A DNA stretch of 64,000 nucleotides. Source: Propionibacterium sp. GTDB lineage: Bacteria; Actinomycetota; Actinomycetes; Propionibacteriales; Propionibacteriaceae. The stretch covers positions 39,273 through 103,272 of the forward strand of contig JAAYTZ010000073.1 of NCBI GenBank assembly GCA_012517965.1. Direction: 5' to 3'. Under the pieces are notes generated by a model. It was not told the DNA's origin and ran no database searches. It saw only the letters and a program-made list of their open reading frames with translations. Made by a program: the position numbers and the translations under genes. Below are positions 24,351 to 32,683 of the stretch, piece by piece; position 1 is the stretch's first letter; every line of letters begins with the position of its first letter.

Positions 24351-26006
24351 ATGCGCATCATGGCCCAGATGGCGATGGTCATGAACCTCGACAAGTGCAT
24401 CGGCTGCCACACGTGCTCGGTCACCTGCAAGCAGGCGTGGACCAACCGCACGGGCACCGAGTACGTCTGGTTCAACAACGTGGAGACGCGGCCGGGCCTC
24501 GGCTACCCGCGCCGCTACGAGGATCAGGAGCAGTGGAAGGGCGGCTGGAAGCTCAAGAGCAACGGTCGGCTGACCCTCAAGAGCGGCGGACGCCTCCAGC
24601 GGCTGGCGTCCATCTTCAGCAACCCCAAGATGCCCGGCATCAAGGACTACTACGAGCCCTGGACCTACGACTACGAGAACCTGCTCAACGCCCCGGCGCA
24701 GAAGAACTTCCCGGTGGCCCGGCCGCACTCGATGCTGACCGGCGAGCCGATGCAGGTGACGTGGGGCGCCAACTGGGACGACGATCTGGGCGGCACCTAC
24801 AAGCACGGCGTCGACGACGTCATGCTCGCGGGCATCGCCGACAAGGTGAAGTTCGAGTTCGAGCAGACGTTCATGTTCTACCTGCCGCGCATCTGCGAGC
24901 ACTGCCTCAACCCGGCGTGTGCGGCGTCCTGCCCCTCCGGCGCGATCTACAAGCGCTCCGAGGACGGCATCGTGCTGGTCGACCAGAACCGCTGCCGCGG
25001 CTGGCGCATGTGCATCTCGGGTTGCCCGTACAAGAAGATCTACTTCAACCACAAGACGGGCAAGGCCGAGAAGTGCACCTTCTGCTACCCGCGCGTGGAG
25101 GTCGGCATCCCGACGGTCTGCTCCGAGACCTGCGTCGGCCGGCTGCGGTACATCGGCCTCATGCTCTACGACGCGGACGCCGTCCTGGCGGCCGCCTCGT
25201 TGGCCGACGACCAGGGCCTCTACCAGGCGCAGCGCGACGTGTTCCTCGACCCGCGCGACCCGGCCGTCGCGCGCGAGGCCGAGCGCCAGGGCATCCCGGT
25301 CGACTGGCTGGAGGCGGCGCGGCGGTCCCCGGTGCTGCGGCTCATCAAGGACTACGAGGTGGCGCTGCCGCTGCACCCGGAGTACCGGACGATGCCGATG
25401 GTCTGGTACATCCCGCCGCTGTCGCCGGTGGTGACGGCGCTCCAGGAGACCGGCCACGACGGCGAGAACGCCGGCAACCTGTTCGGCGCGATCGACGCGC
25501 TGCGCATCCCCATCGAGTACCTGGCCAACCTGTTCACCGCCGGCGACGTGGGGCCGGTGCGGCGCGTGCTCGACAAGCTCGCCGCCATGCGGTCGTACAT
25601 GCGCGACGTCAACCTCGGCACCGAGCCGCAGGAGGACATCGCCGCGGCCGTCGGGATGACGGGCACGGAGGTCAGGGAGATGTTCCGGCTGCTGGCGATC
25701 GCCAAGTACGACGAGCGCTACGTGATCCCCACCGCGCACGTCGAGCACGCGCACGCCCTCGAGGAACTCGCCACCGAGTGCCCCGTCGGCGAGGGACCGG
25801 GCGAAGCGTTCGGTTCCCGGTCCGGCGCCCCGGTGCCGGTGGCGATCCAGACCCTGCGCGAGACCAAGGCCCGGATGCAGGCCGACGACATGGCGCAGGT
25901 GCCCGGCTCGGTCAGCTACCTCCAGTGGGACGGGAAGGGCGTGCCCGGCAAGGCCACCCCGCAGGAGGTCGCCGAGCGACCCGGCATCCCCGGCGGCGAC
26001 CGATGA
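24351..26006 (+). CDS. narH: Respiratory nitrate reductase beta subunit (iron-sulfur)
   Basis: 551 residues. Cysteine groups at 16/19/22/26, 182/185/190/194, 215/221/225 and 242/245/257/261 fit three [4Fe-4S] clusters and one [3Fe-4S] cluster. Trp218 stands where the missing cysteine of the [3Fe-4S] site would be, as in E. coli NarH. It carries electrons from the NarI haems to NarG. GGGAGACG lies before the ATG; the stop overlaps the narJ start (ATGA). Confidence 0.98.
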   Translation: MRIMAQMAMVMNLDKCIGCHTCSVTCKQAWTNRTGTEYVWFNNVETRPGLGYPRRYEDQEQWKGGWKLKSNGRLTLKSGGRLQRLASIFSNPKMPGIKDYYEPWTYDYENLLNAPAQKNFPVARPHSMLTGEPMQVTWGANWDDDLGGTYKHGVDDVMLAGIADKVKFEFEQTFMFYLPRICEHCLNPACAASCPSGAIYKRSEDGIVLVDQNRCRGWRMCISGCPYKKIYFNHKTGKAEKCTFCYPRVEVGIPTVCSETCVGRLRYIGLMLYDADAVLAAASLADDQGLYQAQRDVFLDPRDPAVAREAERQGIPVDWLEAARRSPVLRLIKDYEVALPLHPEYRTMPMVWYIPPLSPVVTALQETGHDGENAGNLFGAIDALRIPIEYLANLFTAGDVGPVRRVLDKLAAMRSYMRDVNLGTEPQEDIAAAVGMTGTEVREMFRLLAIAKYDERYVIPTAHVEHAHALEELATECPVGEGPGEAFGSRSGAPVPVAIQTLRETKARMQADDMAQVPGSVSYLQWDGKGVPGKATPQEVAERPGIPGGDR

Positions 26007-26698
26007 GCTGGTTCGGGCGCCGGCGCGCCCGGCCGCGGCTGTCGCCGTTCGACCTGGCCACGACCTGGCAGGCGGCGTCGCTGCTGCTCGACTACCCGTC
26101 GGAGGAGCTCCGCGACCGGCTGCCCGCGATCAAGGACGCCGTCGCGCAGCTTCCGCCGGAGGTGGCCCAGCCGCTCACGCGGCTGGCCGACTGGCTGGCG
26201 TCCGGGGACCTCTCGGACCGGCAGACGCGCTACGTCGACACGTTCGACCACACCCGCCGCTGCGCGCTGCACCTGACCTACTACGCCTTCGGCGACACCC
26301 GCAAGCGTGGCGTCGCGCTGGTCCGGTTCAAGCAGGCGTTCCGTACGGCCGGCCTGGAGGTCACCACCGACGAGCTGCCCGACCACCTGTGCGTCGTGCT
26401 CGAGTTCGGCGCGCTGGGCGATCGGGAGGTGGCCTGGAAGCTGCTCAACGACCACCGGGCCGGGCTGGAGGTCCTGCGCCTGGCGCTCGCCGAGCGGCGC
26501 TCCCCCTGGCTGGACGGCGTCCTGGCCGTGACCGCCACCCTGCCCCCGCTGGGCGACGACGAAACCGCCGCCGTGGCCAAGCTGCTCGCCGAGGGTCCCC
26601 CCGGCGAAGAGGTCGGCATGGACGCGTACGCCCTCGACCCCCGACTCAATCCGCATCCCGCCGCCGACGAGGCCTCTGTGCAAGGAGCACTGGCATGA
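26003..26698 (+). CDS. narJ: Nitrate reductase molybdenum-cofactor assembly chaperone
   Basis: 231 residues. The NarJ/TorD-type all-helical fold is indicated by TWQAASLLLDYPSEELRDRLPAIKDAV, YVDTFDHTRRCALHLTYYAFGDTRKRG and LPDHLCVVLEFGAL. NarJ binds NarG and keeps it open until cofactor and FS0 are inserted, before attachment to NarI. It overlaps narH at its start and narI at its end by 4 bases each. Confidence 0.95.
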   Translation: MSWFGRRRARPRLSPFDLATTWQAASLLLDYPSEELRDRLPAIKDAVAQLPPEVAQPLTRLADWLASGDLSDRQTRYVDTFDHTRRCALHLTYYAFGDTRKRGVALVRFKQAFRTAGLEVTTDELPDHLCVVLEFGALGDREVAWKLLNDHRAGLEVLRLALAERRSPWLDGVLAVTATLPPLGDDETAAVAKLLAEGPPGEEVGMDAYALDPRLNPHPAADEASVQGALA

Positions 26699-27447
26699 CT
26701 ACGTTCCTGTGGGTCGTCTTCCCCTACCTCGCGATCGGCGCGTTCGTCGCCGGCCTGATCTGGCGCTACCGCTACGACAAGTTCGGCTGGACGACGCGGA
26801 GCTCCCAGCTGTACGAGAACCGGCTGCTCCGCATCGGCAGCCCGCTGTTCCATTTCGGCCTGCTGCTGGCGATCGTCGGCCACGCGATGGGCCTGATCAT
26901 CCCCAAGGCCTGGACCGACGCGATCGGGATCGAGCAGGACGTCTACCACCTGGCGGCCGTCGGCGGCGGGGTGACCGCGGGCCTGATGATCACCGCGGGG
27001 TTCATCATCCTGGTGTTCCGGCGGCGCACGACCTCGTCGGTGTTCCAGGCGACCACCGTCAACGACAAGGTCATGTACCTGATCCTCGGCCTGGTGATCC
27101 TCCTGGGCATGTGGAACACGCTCTCGACCGCCATCGGCGAGTTCATCGGCAATCACTACAACTACCGCGAGGGCGTCTCGCCGTGGTTCCGGAGCATCTT
27201 CACGCTGAGCCCGAACCCCGACCTGATCGCGTCCGCGCCGTTCCAGTTCCAGGCGCACGCCTTCCTGGCCTTCCTGCTGCTGATGATCTGGCCGTTCACC
27301 CGCCTGGTGCACGTGTTCAGCGCGCCGTTCGGTTACGTGAACCGCCCCTACATCGTCTACCGCTCCGCCGGCGACCGCCCGGGCCCGACCGCCGGCTCGC
27401 GCGCCCCGCAGGGCACCTGGCGTTCCCCGACGGCGAGGAAGGGCTGA
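26695..27447 (+). CDS. narI: Respiratory nitrate reductase gamma subunit (cytochrome b)
   Basis: 250 residues with five membrane helices. Four histidines at 53, 63, 188 and 206 match the two-haem ligand set of E. coli NarI (56, 66, 187, 205). It takes electrons from quinol at the outer side of the membrane and passes them to NarH. AAGGAG lies shortly before the ATG. The C-terminal tail is polar and slightly longer than usual. Confidence 0.96.
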   Translation: MTTFLWVVFPYLAIGAFVAGLIWRYRYDKFGWTTRSSQLYENRLLRIGSPLFHFGLLLAIVGHAMGLIIPKAWTDAIGIEQDVYHLAAVGGGVTAGLMITAGFIILVFRRRTTSSVFQATTVNDKVMYLILGLVILLGMWNTLSTAIGEFIGNHYNYREGVSPWFRSIFTLSPNPDLIASAPFQFQAHAFLAFLLLMIWPFTRLVHVFSAPFGYVNRPYIVYRSAGDRPGPTAGSRAPQGTWRSPTARKG

Positions 27448-27448
27448 G

Positions 27449-27706
27449 TTGCCGGACCTGGACCGCACGGCCTGGTGGGAGTGGGTCGAGCACGTCGCCG
27501 GCGCGCTCGACGTCCCCCCCGAGGCCGTAGACATCGACTTCATTCATTCGCTGACGCAGGTCGTGGCCCACGAGTTCCAGCGCCCGATGGCGCCGGTGTC
27601 GGCCTACATCCTCGGGGTAGCGGCCGCGCAACACCCCGAGCGCAGCCTCAAGGAGCTTCGTTCGGCCATCGTCGCGGTCGTTCGTTCGGACCCCGGAACG
27701 GCCTGA
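27449..27706 (+). CDS. Small DUF6457-like protein at the end of the nar operon
   Basis: 85 residues from TTG 27449, one base after the narI stop. It is a paralogue of the C-terminal domain of the MobA fusion at 38597: both contain RPMAPVSAYILG and the same helical pattern before it (WWEWVEHVAGALDVPPEAVDIDFIHSLTQVVAHEFQ here). I recall this as DUF6457. It has no cysteines, signal peptide or membrane helix. Position after narI plus fusion of its relative to MobA suggests a role in handling bis-MGD or in feeding cofactor to NarG; this is inference. Confidence 0.75.
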   Translation: MPDLDRTAWWEWVEHVAGALDVPPEAVDIDFIHSLTQVVAHEFQRPMAPVSAYILGVAAAQHPERSLKELRSAIVAVVRSDPGTA

Positions 27707-27727
27707 CAGGGCCCGCCCTCAGCCAAC

Positions 27728-27770
27728 ACGAGGCCCCTCCCCCCGGGTGACCGGGTCGGAGGGGCCTCGT
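27728..27770. terminator. Bidirectional terminator between nar and dms operons
   Basis: ACGAGGCCCCTCC (27728-27740) and GGAGGGGCCTCGT (27758-27770) form a perfect 13-bp stem. The loop can pair further through CCCGG/CCGGG. It lies between the end of the nar operon and the end of the convergent dms operon. Confidence 0.85.
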
Positions 27771-27774
27771 CCGC

Positions 27775-28431
27775 TCAGCCGCGGACCGCTGTCGACAGCA
27801 GCGGCCCGAACTGCGCCAGCGCGCCGGCGAGCAGCAGGCCGAGCGCGCGGTAGAGCGGCGTGGCCGCCCCAGCCGTCACCTGGGCGGCGAAGCCGGGCAC
27901 CCAGGGCTCCAGGTGCTCCGTGCAGAACTCGACGGCGCCGACGGCCAGGCGGCGCACCTCGCCGTCGTCGCCGCGCTCCAGGGCGTCCAGCGCGGCGGCC
28001 GCCAACGCCCCGACGAAGGCGAGTTCGAGCCCGACATGATCGTCGGGCTCCCGGTTGAGGGCTGGGGCCTGCAGCCCGTAGGCCGCGTACGCCCGGCGCA
28101 CCTCGAAGGTCTGCCGGTCGAAAACGAGCCGATCCTCCCCGCGGTGCACCGACTCCCAGGGGCAGGCCAGCATCGGGCCGGGCCCGACGAACAGTGCGGC
28201 GTAGTCGGCCCGCAACGCGTCCGACGGGGCAGGGTGCCGCACGAAGGCGTCCAGAGCGGCGAGCCCGGCGACGGTGTCGGCGTCCCGGGCCAGCGGCCAG
28301 TCTGCGATGAAGGCGGGGTCGAGCTGCGCGACGGCGTCGGCGGCCTCCGGCCGGAGCAGCAGGTGGGCCAGGAAGGCGCAGGCGGACGCGACGGCGTCCA
28401 GCGCCTCCCCGGCCCCGTCCGCTGCCGTCAC
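27775..28431 (-). CDS. dmsD: TorD/DmsD-family molybdoenzyme chaperone
   Basis: 218 residues from GTG 28431, which overlaps the dmsC stop as GTGTGA. The chaperone pattern is visible in LRADYAALFVGPGPMLACPWESVHRGEDRLVFDRQTFEVRRAYAAYGL and EPDDHVGLELAFVGAL. Such proteins bind the Tat signal of the catalytic subunit and guard cofactor insertion; DmsA here has a Tat signal. Last gene of the dms operon. Confidence 0.88.
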   Translation of the reverse strand: MTAADGAGEALDAVASACAFLAHLLLRPEAADAVAQLDPAFIADWPLARDADTVAGLAALDAFVRHPAPSDALRADYAALFVGPGPMLACPWESVHRGEDRLVFDRQTFEVRRAYAAYGLQAPALNREPDDHVGLELAFVGALAAAALDALERGDDGEVRRLAVGAVEFCTEHLEPWVPGFAAQVTAGAATPLYRALGLLLAGALAQFGPLLSTAVRG

Positions 28432-29342
28432 ACCCCGATCCTGACCATCGAGGCGTAGAACAGCATCCGCCCGATGACCTCGCCGGCCAGCACCAGCACG
28501 AAGGCGACAATCGCCGCCGTCGGCATCAGCCGCTTGCCGGCATTGCCGTCGGCCATCCGGTAGAGCATGAAGAACAGCGCCGCGATGCCGGCGAAGGTCA
28601 AGATGTTCTGCGCGGCCGAGTACACCCCGTAGGTGTTGACCAACAGGTCGAGCGACTCCCGGGCGGCCTGCTCCGGATGGGTGCCGAGGTAGCCGATGTA
28701 CGCGGGCTGCCCGATGTACTTGGCGCCCAGGCCGAACAGCCCGCCCAGCGCGATGCCGCGGACGGAGCGACCGACCAGGGCAGCGGCCTCCGGCGTCTCG
28801 ACGCCCTTGGCCTCGCGGCGTTGCGCCGCGATCACGAGCGCGGCCCCGACGGCCAACCCGCCGAGCAGGAGGGCCGTGATGAAGAACCGCACCGGGGTGA
28901 AGTACGTCGCCCAGGCCGGCACGGTGCGCAGCGAGTACACCTGGCTGATGGCGAACACCAGGAAGGCGCCGACGGCCGCCGTGAGGACGGCGAGCACCTG
29001 CCGGAGCACGTGCGGGCCCAGCTTCTTCCACTGCAGGAAGGCGAAGACCGCGCCCAGCCCGGCGAACGCCGACCCGGCGAAGATCTCGGCCGACAACCAG
29101 CTGCCGCCGAGATGCAGCAGCGAGTTCGCCGCCCGCAGCGGCGAACCCAGGTGCAGGGTGGAGGCCGCCATGCCCAGGACGAGCAGCGGGCCCACCGCGT
29201 ACAGCGCCGGGTCGGTGACCCGGTCCATCGTCTCCTGGGGCACCTTGGCGCCCAGCAGGTGGATGAGGCCCAGCACGATGAACGAACCGGCCGACATCTG
29301 GGCGGCGATCGTGAAGATCACCAGGGGGAGTTCGTGCAGCAT
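28428..29342 (-). CDS. dmsC: DMSO reductase membrane anchor subunit
   Basis: 304 residues from ATG 29342, one base after the dmsB stop. Eight membrane helices are expected and can be read from LPLVIFTIAAQMSAGSFIVLGLIHLL to VAFVLVLAGEVIGRMLFYASM. The first helix and the final GEVIGRMLFY match DmsC. It anchors DmsAB and oxidises menaquinol. It contains no haem-ligand pattern like NarI. Confidence 0.92.
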   Translation of the reverse strand: MLHELPLVIFTIAAQMSAGSFIVLGLIHLLGAKVPQETMDRVTDPALYAVGPLLVLGMAASTLHLGSPLRAANSLLHLGGSWLSAEIFAGSAFAGLGAVFAFLQWKKLGPHVLRQVLAVLTAAVGAFLVFAISQVYSLRTVPAWATYFTPVRFFITALLLGGLAVGAALVIAAQRREAKGVETPEAAALVGRSVRGIALGGLFGLGAKYIGQPAYIGYLGTHPEQAARESLDLLVNTYGVYSAAQNILTFAGIAALFFMLYRMADGNAGKRLMPTAAIVAFVLVLAGEVIGRMLFYASMVRIGV

Positions 29343-29343
29343 G

Positions 29344-29967
29344 TCAGATCTCCTTGGGGTTGCCGATGCGGCCGGTCCCGGTGCCGGACACCTGCGCCCG
29401 GTGGTGGGGGCTGATGACGAGATTCGGCTTCGTGACGGACGCCGCGGGCAGCGGCTCGATGGAGGCCATCGCCCCATACTTGGCCCGAAGTTCGGCCACC
29501 TCACCGAAGTCGAGCGCTCGGCTGGGGCAGGCCGCGACGCACGCGGGGGTCTGGCCGGCCGCGAGGCGGTCGGAGCAGAAGTCGCACTTCGTCATGACGC
29601 CCTTGGCCTCGTTGAACTGCGGCGCGGAGTACGGGCAGGCCATCGCGCAGTACTTGCAGCCGATGCAGATCTCGGGTTCGACCTTGACGATCCCGTTCTC
29701 GCCCTTGCGCATCGCCGTCGAGGGGCAGGCCTCGACGCAGATGGGATCGTCGCAGTGGTTGCAGGAGTAGGAGGTGTAGTAGCTGAACACGTCCTGGGTC
29801 ATGGTGCCCGTGCGCTCGTCGACGAGCCACAATCCGCCCGAGTACTCGGCGACGCGGCGCCACCGGACGCCCACGGGCAGGTCGTGCTTGTCCTTGCAGG
29901 CGATCACGCAGGCCTTGCAGCCGGTGCACTTGGTCTGGTCGAAATAGAACGCCAGTTGCTTTGCCAT
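29344..29967 (-). CDS. dmsB: DMSO reductase iron-sulfur subunit
   Basis: 207 residues. Four cysteine groups: CTGCKACVIAC (14-24), CNHCDDPICVEAC, CIGCKYCAMAC and CDFCSDRLAAGQTPACVAAC, each complete, so four [4Fe-4S] clusters. It wires DmsC to DmsA. A GGAG ribosome site precedes the ATG. Ten bases separate it from dmsA. Confidence 0.95.
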   Translation of the reverse strand: MAKQLAFYFDQTKCTGCKACVIACKDKHDLPVGVRWRRVAEYSGGLWLVDERTGTMTQDVFSYYTSYSCNHCDDPICVEACPSTAMRKGENGIVKVEPEICIGCKYCAMACPYSAPQFNEAKGVMTKCDFCSDRLAAGQTPACVAACPSRALDFGEVAELRAKYGAMASIEPLPAASVTKPNLVISPHHRAQVSGTGTGRIGNPKEI

Positions 29968-29977
29968 GGCCGCGCTC

Positions 29978-32449
29978 CTATGCCTTCTGGACCTGGACGA
30001 GGTTGCTGTGCTGGCCGTTGCCCTTGGCGTAGGACGTCAGCTTCTGCGACGTCAGGACGTTGACCGCGCCGGCCCGGTCGACACCCCCCGGGGTGTCAGG
30101 TTTGTACCAGGCCCCCTGCGGCACCGAGACCACGCCCGGCATGATGCGGGGGGTGACGTACGCGGGCAACACCAACTTGCCGCGGTCGTTGAACACCATG
30201 ATCGCGTCGCCCTGGGCGATGCCGCGGGCCTGGGCGTCCAGGGTGTTGATCCAGACGTGCTGCGGGTGCGCCTCCTTCAGCCACGGGCTGTTGCCGTAGG
30301 AGCTGTGGGTGCGCTGCTTGTAGTGGTGGCCGATGCACTGCAGCGGGTACTTCGCCTGGAGCGGATCGCCGGGCATCTCGCGGGTCTGCCGGTAGATCGG
30401 CAGCGGGTCGATGGCGTTGCCCTCGACGTCCATCGGCCAGTCCTGGCTCATGAGGTAGAGGTTGGACGACCAGATCTCGATCTTGCCCGACGGCGTCCCC
30501 AGCTTGTTGGTCACCGGGTCGTCGCGGAACTTCTTCATGCTGATGTAGCTGTCGAGCTTCTTCTTGAAGATGCCCTGGGTGCGCAGTTGGTCGAACGTCG
30601 GCAGGTCGGGGATCGCCTTGCGGCTCTCGTCGAGGAGCCATCGCACCCACTCCTCCTGGGTGCGGCCCTCGGTGAACTGCTCCTTGACGCCGAGACGTTC
30701 GGCGATGTTCGTCAGCTGCTCGTACACCGGCACCGAGTCGAAGAGTGGCTCGATGGCCTTGTCGGCGAGGATCGTGTAGCCGAGGTTGCCGGCGCTGCCC
30801 TGGGCGATGACGTCGACCTGTTCGGCGGTGGTGGCGTCCGGCAGCACCAGGTCGGCCCACCGCGCCGACACCGTCATCTGGTTGTCGATCACGACGATCA
30901 TCTCGCACTTGCTCTCGTCGCTGAGGATCTCGAGCGTCTTGTTGATGTCGCCGTGCTGGTTGACCGTGGCGTTGCTGCCGTAGTTCCAGATGAACTTGAT
31001 GTCGGCGCCGAGCACGACGTCGTGCTTGACGTTGGCGTTGGAATTGAGGTTGGCCGCGTTGCGGATGCCCTTGCGGTAGTCCATGCCCTTGCCGGCGACG
31101 ATGGCGTCGGTCCAGGCGTAGAACGGCAGCACGGGCTGGACCGGGTTCTTGAGCACCGGGAACGAGACCATCGGCAGGGCGGCGGAGCTCTCTCGCTCGC
31201 CGTTGCCGCCGCCGGAGATGCCGACCTGCCCGATCATGTTCGCCAGCAGCATCGGCGCCCGCGCCTGGTTCTCGCCGTTGGAGTGCCGCTGGATGCTCCA
31301 GCCCTGGTTCACCGAGCACGGCTTGGTGGTCGCGATCTCACGGGCGAGGCGGGTGATGGTGGCCGCGGGGATGCCGGTGATCTTGGCCGCCCACTGCGGG
31401 GTCTTCTCGACGCCATCGGGGCCTAGGCCGAGGACGTAGCTCTTGTAGGACGAGTTCGGCGGCGCGCCGGCCGGCAGGTGCGCCTCGTCGAAGCCGGAGC
31501 AGTAGGTGTCGAGGAACGCCTGGTCGACCAGGTTCTCCTTGATCATCACGTGCGCCATGCCGGCGACGAGGGCGGCGTCCGTGCCGGGGCGGATCGGCAC
31601 CCACTCGTCGGCCAGGTTCATCGCGGTGTCGGAGAGCCTCGGGTCGATGACGATGACCTTGTGTCCGGCCGTGCGCTTGACCGTCTGGGTCACGAACACC
31701 TCGCCGCCGCCGGACATGCGGGTCTCGTGCGGGTTGTTGCCGAACATGACCACGAGGCGGCTGTTGACCAGGTCGTCGTTGCTGTTCGAGCCCTGCCAGG
31801 CGCCGTAGTGGAAGTCGACGGCGGCCTCGATCTGGCCGCAGCTGTAGTCGTTGTACTGGTCGAGGAACCCGCCGAGGCAGTTCATCAGGCGGGCGATCGC
31901 CGAGCCGCCCGGCGGCCAGGACCGGGCCACCGTCGCGCCGATGACGCCGGTGCCGTACTGGATGAAGACGCTCTCGTTGCCGTACTTGGCGATGGTGTCC
32001 TTCAGCTTGTCGGCGATGATCGTGTACGCCTCGTCCCAGCCGATCTCGGCCCACTTGCCCTCGCCGCGCTTGCCGGTGCGCTTGAGCGGCTTCTTCAGCC
32101 GCTCGGCGGAGTAGATGCGCTGGCGGATCGACCGGCCGCGGACGCAGGCCCGGATCTGCTGGGTGCCGACCGCGTCGTCGCCGGTGTCGTCGGGGTCGAC
32201 CCTGACGATCTGGCCGTCCTTCACGACGAGGCGCAGTGGACAGCGGCTGCCGCAGTTGACCGTGCAGGCGCTCCAGACGATCTTCTCGGCGGAAGGCGCC
32301 GGGTCGGCCGCGCTCGCCTGCTGCAGGCCGACGCCGCCCAGGCCCATCAGGCCGGCGGCACCGCCCGCGGCGGCACTCCACTGGACGAAGCGGCGGCGGC
32401 TGAGGGGCACCTCACCGACGCGCTCGAGGACGGTTCGCTGGTCGCTCAT
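29978..32449 (-). CDS. dmsA: DMSO reductase-type molybdopterin catalytic subunit, Tat-exported
   Basis: 823 residues from ATG 32449, chosen for AGGAG six bases upstream. A Tat signal SRRRFVQ at 17-23 and a cleavage site ASA-A near 47 indicate export. FS0 ligands are Cys62, Cys66, Cys70 and Cys102. DYSCGQI places the molybdenum-binding serine at Ser203, as in E. coli DmsA, and long stretches (TRMSGGGEVF, IRPGTDAALVAGMAHVMI) are DmsA-like. It reduces an external acceptor such as DMSO or an N-oxide; the exact substrate cannot be read. Start region is duplicated upstream. Confidence 0.93.
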   Translation of the reverse strand: MSDQRTVLERVGEVPLSRRRFVQWSAAAGGAAGLMGLGGVGLQQASAADPAPSAEKIVWSACTVNCGSRCPLRLVVKDGQIVRVDPDDTGDDAVGTQQIRACVRGRSIRQRIYSAERLKKPLKRTGKRGEGKWAEIGWDEAYTIIADKLKDTIAKYGNESVFIQYGTGVIGATVARSWPPGGSAIARLMNCLGGFLDQYNDYSCGQIEAAVDFHYGAWQGSNSNDDLVNSRLVVMFGNNPHETRMSGGGEVFVTQTVKRTAGHKVIVIDPRLSDTAMNLADEWVPIRPGTDAALVAGMAHVMIKENLVDQAFLDTYCSGFDEAHLPAGAPPNSSYKSYVLGLGPDGVEKTPQWAAKITGIPAATITRLAREIATTKPCSVNQGWSIQRHSNGENQARAPMLLANMIGQVGISGGGNGERESSAALPMVSFPVLKNPVQPVLPFYAWTDAIVAGKGMDYRKGIRNAANLNSNANVKHDVVLGADIKFIWNYGSNATVNQHGDINKTLEILSDESKCEMIVVIDNQMTVSARWADLVLPDATTAEQVDVIAQGSAGNLGYTILADKAIEPLFDSVPVYEQLTNIAERLGVKEQFTEGRTQEEWVRWLLDESRKAIPDLPTFDQLRTQGIFKKKLDSYISMKKFRDDPVTNKLGTPSGKIEIWSSNLYLMSQDWPMDVEGNAIDPLPIYRQTREMPGDPLQAKYPLQCIGHHYKQRTHSSYGNSPWLKEAHPQHVWINTLDAQARGIAQGDAIMVFNDRGKLVLPAYVTPRIMPGVVSVPQGAWYKPDTPGGVDRAGAVNVLTSQKLTSYAKGNGQHSNLVQVQKA

Positions 32450-32510
32450 GGGTCGCTCCTCCACCCGCACCGGCTTCCCGGCCGTCTACCCCGGTTCGCT
32501 GGTCGCTCAT
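32412..32510 (-). CDS. Possible 32-residue leader ORF overlapping the dmsA start
   Basis: ATG 32510 is the second copy of the duplicated dmsA start region. It begins MSDQRTG as dmsA does, then runs in another frame through the dmsA ribosome site and ATG, ending 38 bases inside dmsA. It has GAGAGCGACCC before its start. The downstream residues are Gly-, Arg- and Pro-rich and show no protein-like pattern. It may be a non-functional by-product or a translational brake on dmsA. Confidence 0.35.
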   Translation of the reverse strand: MSDQRTGVDGREAGAGGGATHERPANRPRARR

Positions 32511-32519
32511 GGGTCGCTC
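32431..32519. repeat. 28-bp direct repeat at the dmsA start
   Basis: Bases 32431-32458 recur exactly at 32492-32519, 61 bases apart. Each copy includes the ribosome site, ATG and first six codons of dmsA on the minus strand. The remaining gap to moeA (32520-32683) shows no clear promoter or other structure. Confidence 0.85.
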
Positions 32520-32683
32520 TCCAGGTGATGCGAGGGCGCCCCGGTGCGCCCCTCGGGGCCAGATTAGAGGACGCCGCGGCACTTGGTGCGGCAACTGTCG
32601 AGTGGCGCCGCCTCGGTGCCCGCGGCGCTCGCCTCGCGGCTGTCGGGGGCGCGTGGTACAACCGTCGGGTGATCGAGGAGCGC

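Noticed and set aside
20361..25754. Very long minus-strand open frame opposite narG and narH
   Set aside because: It is a high-GC shadow frame; composition is repetitive and no family is recognisable, whereas the plus strand has intact NarG and NarH motifs.
29966..31426. Long open frames on the plus strand opposite dmsA
   Set aside because: They mirror dmsA codons, which is common at this GC content. Their translations are Val/Asp/Arg/Gly-rich without domains, while the minus strand encodes a clear DmsA.
32431..32519. Insertion-sequence footprint at the dmsA start
   Set aside because: The 28-bp direct repeat encloses only 33 bases of local sequence and lacks terminal inverted repeats; a simple local duplication explains it.
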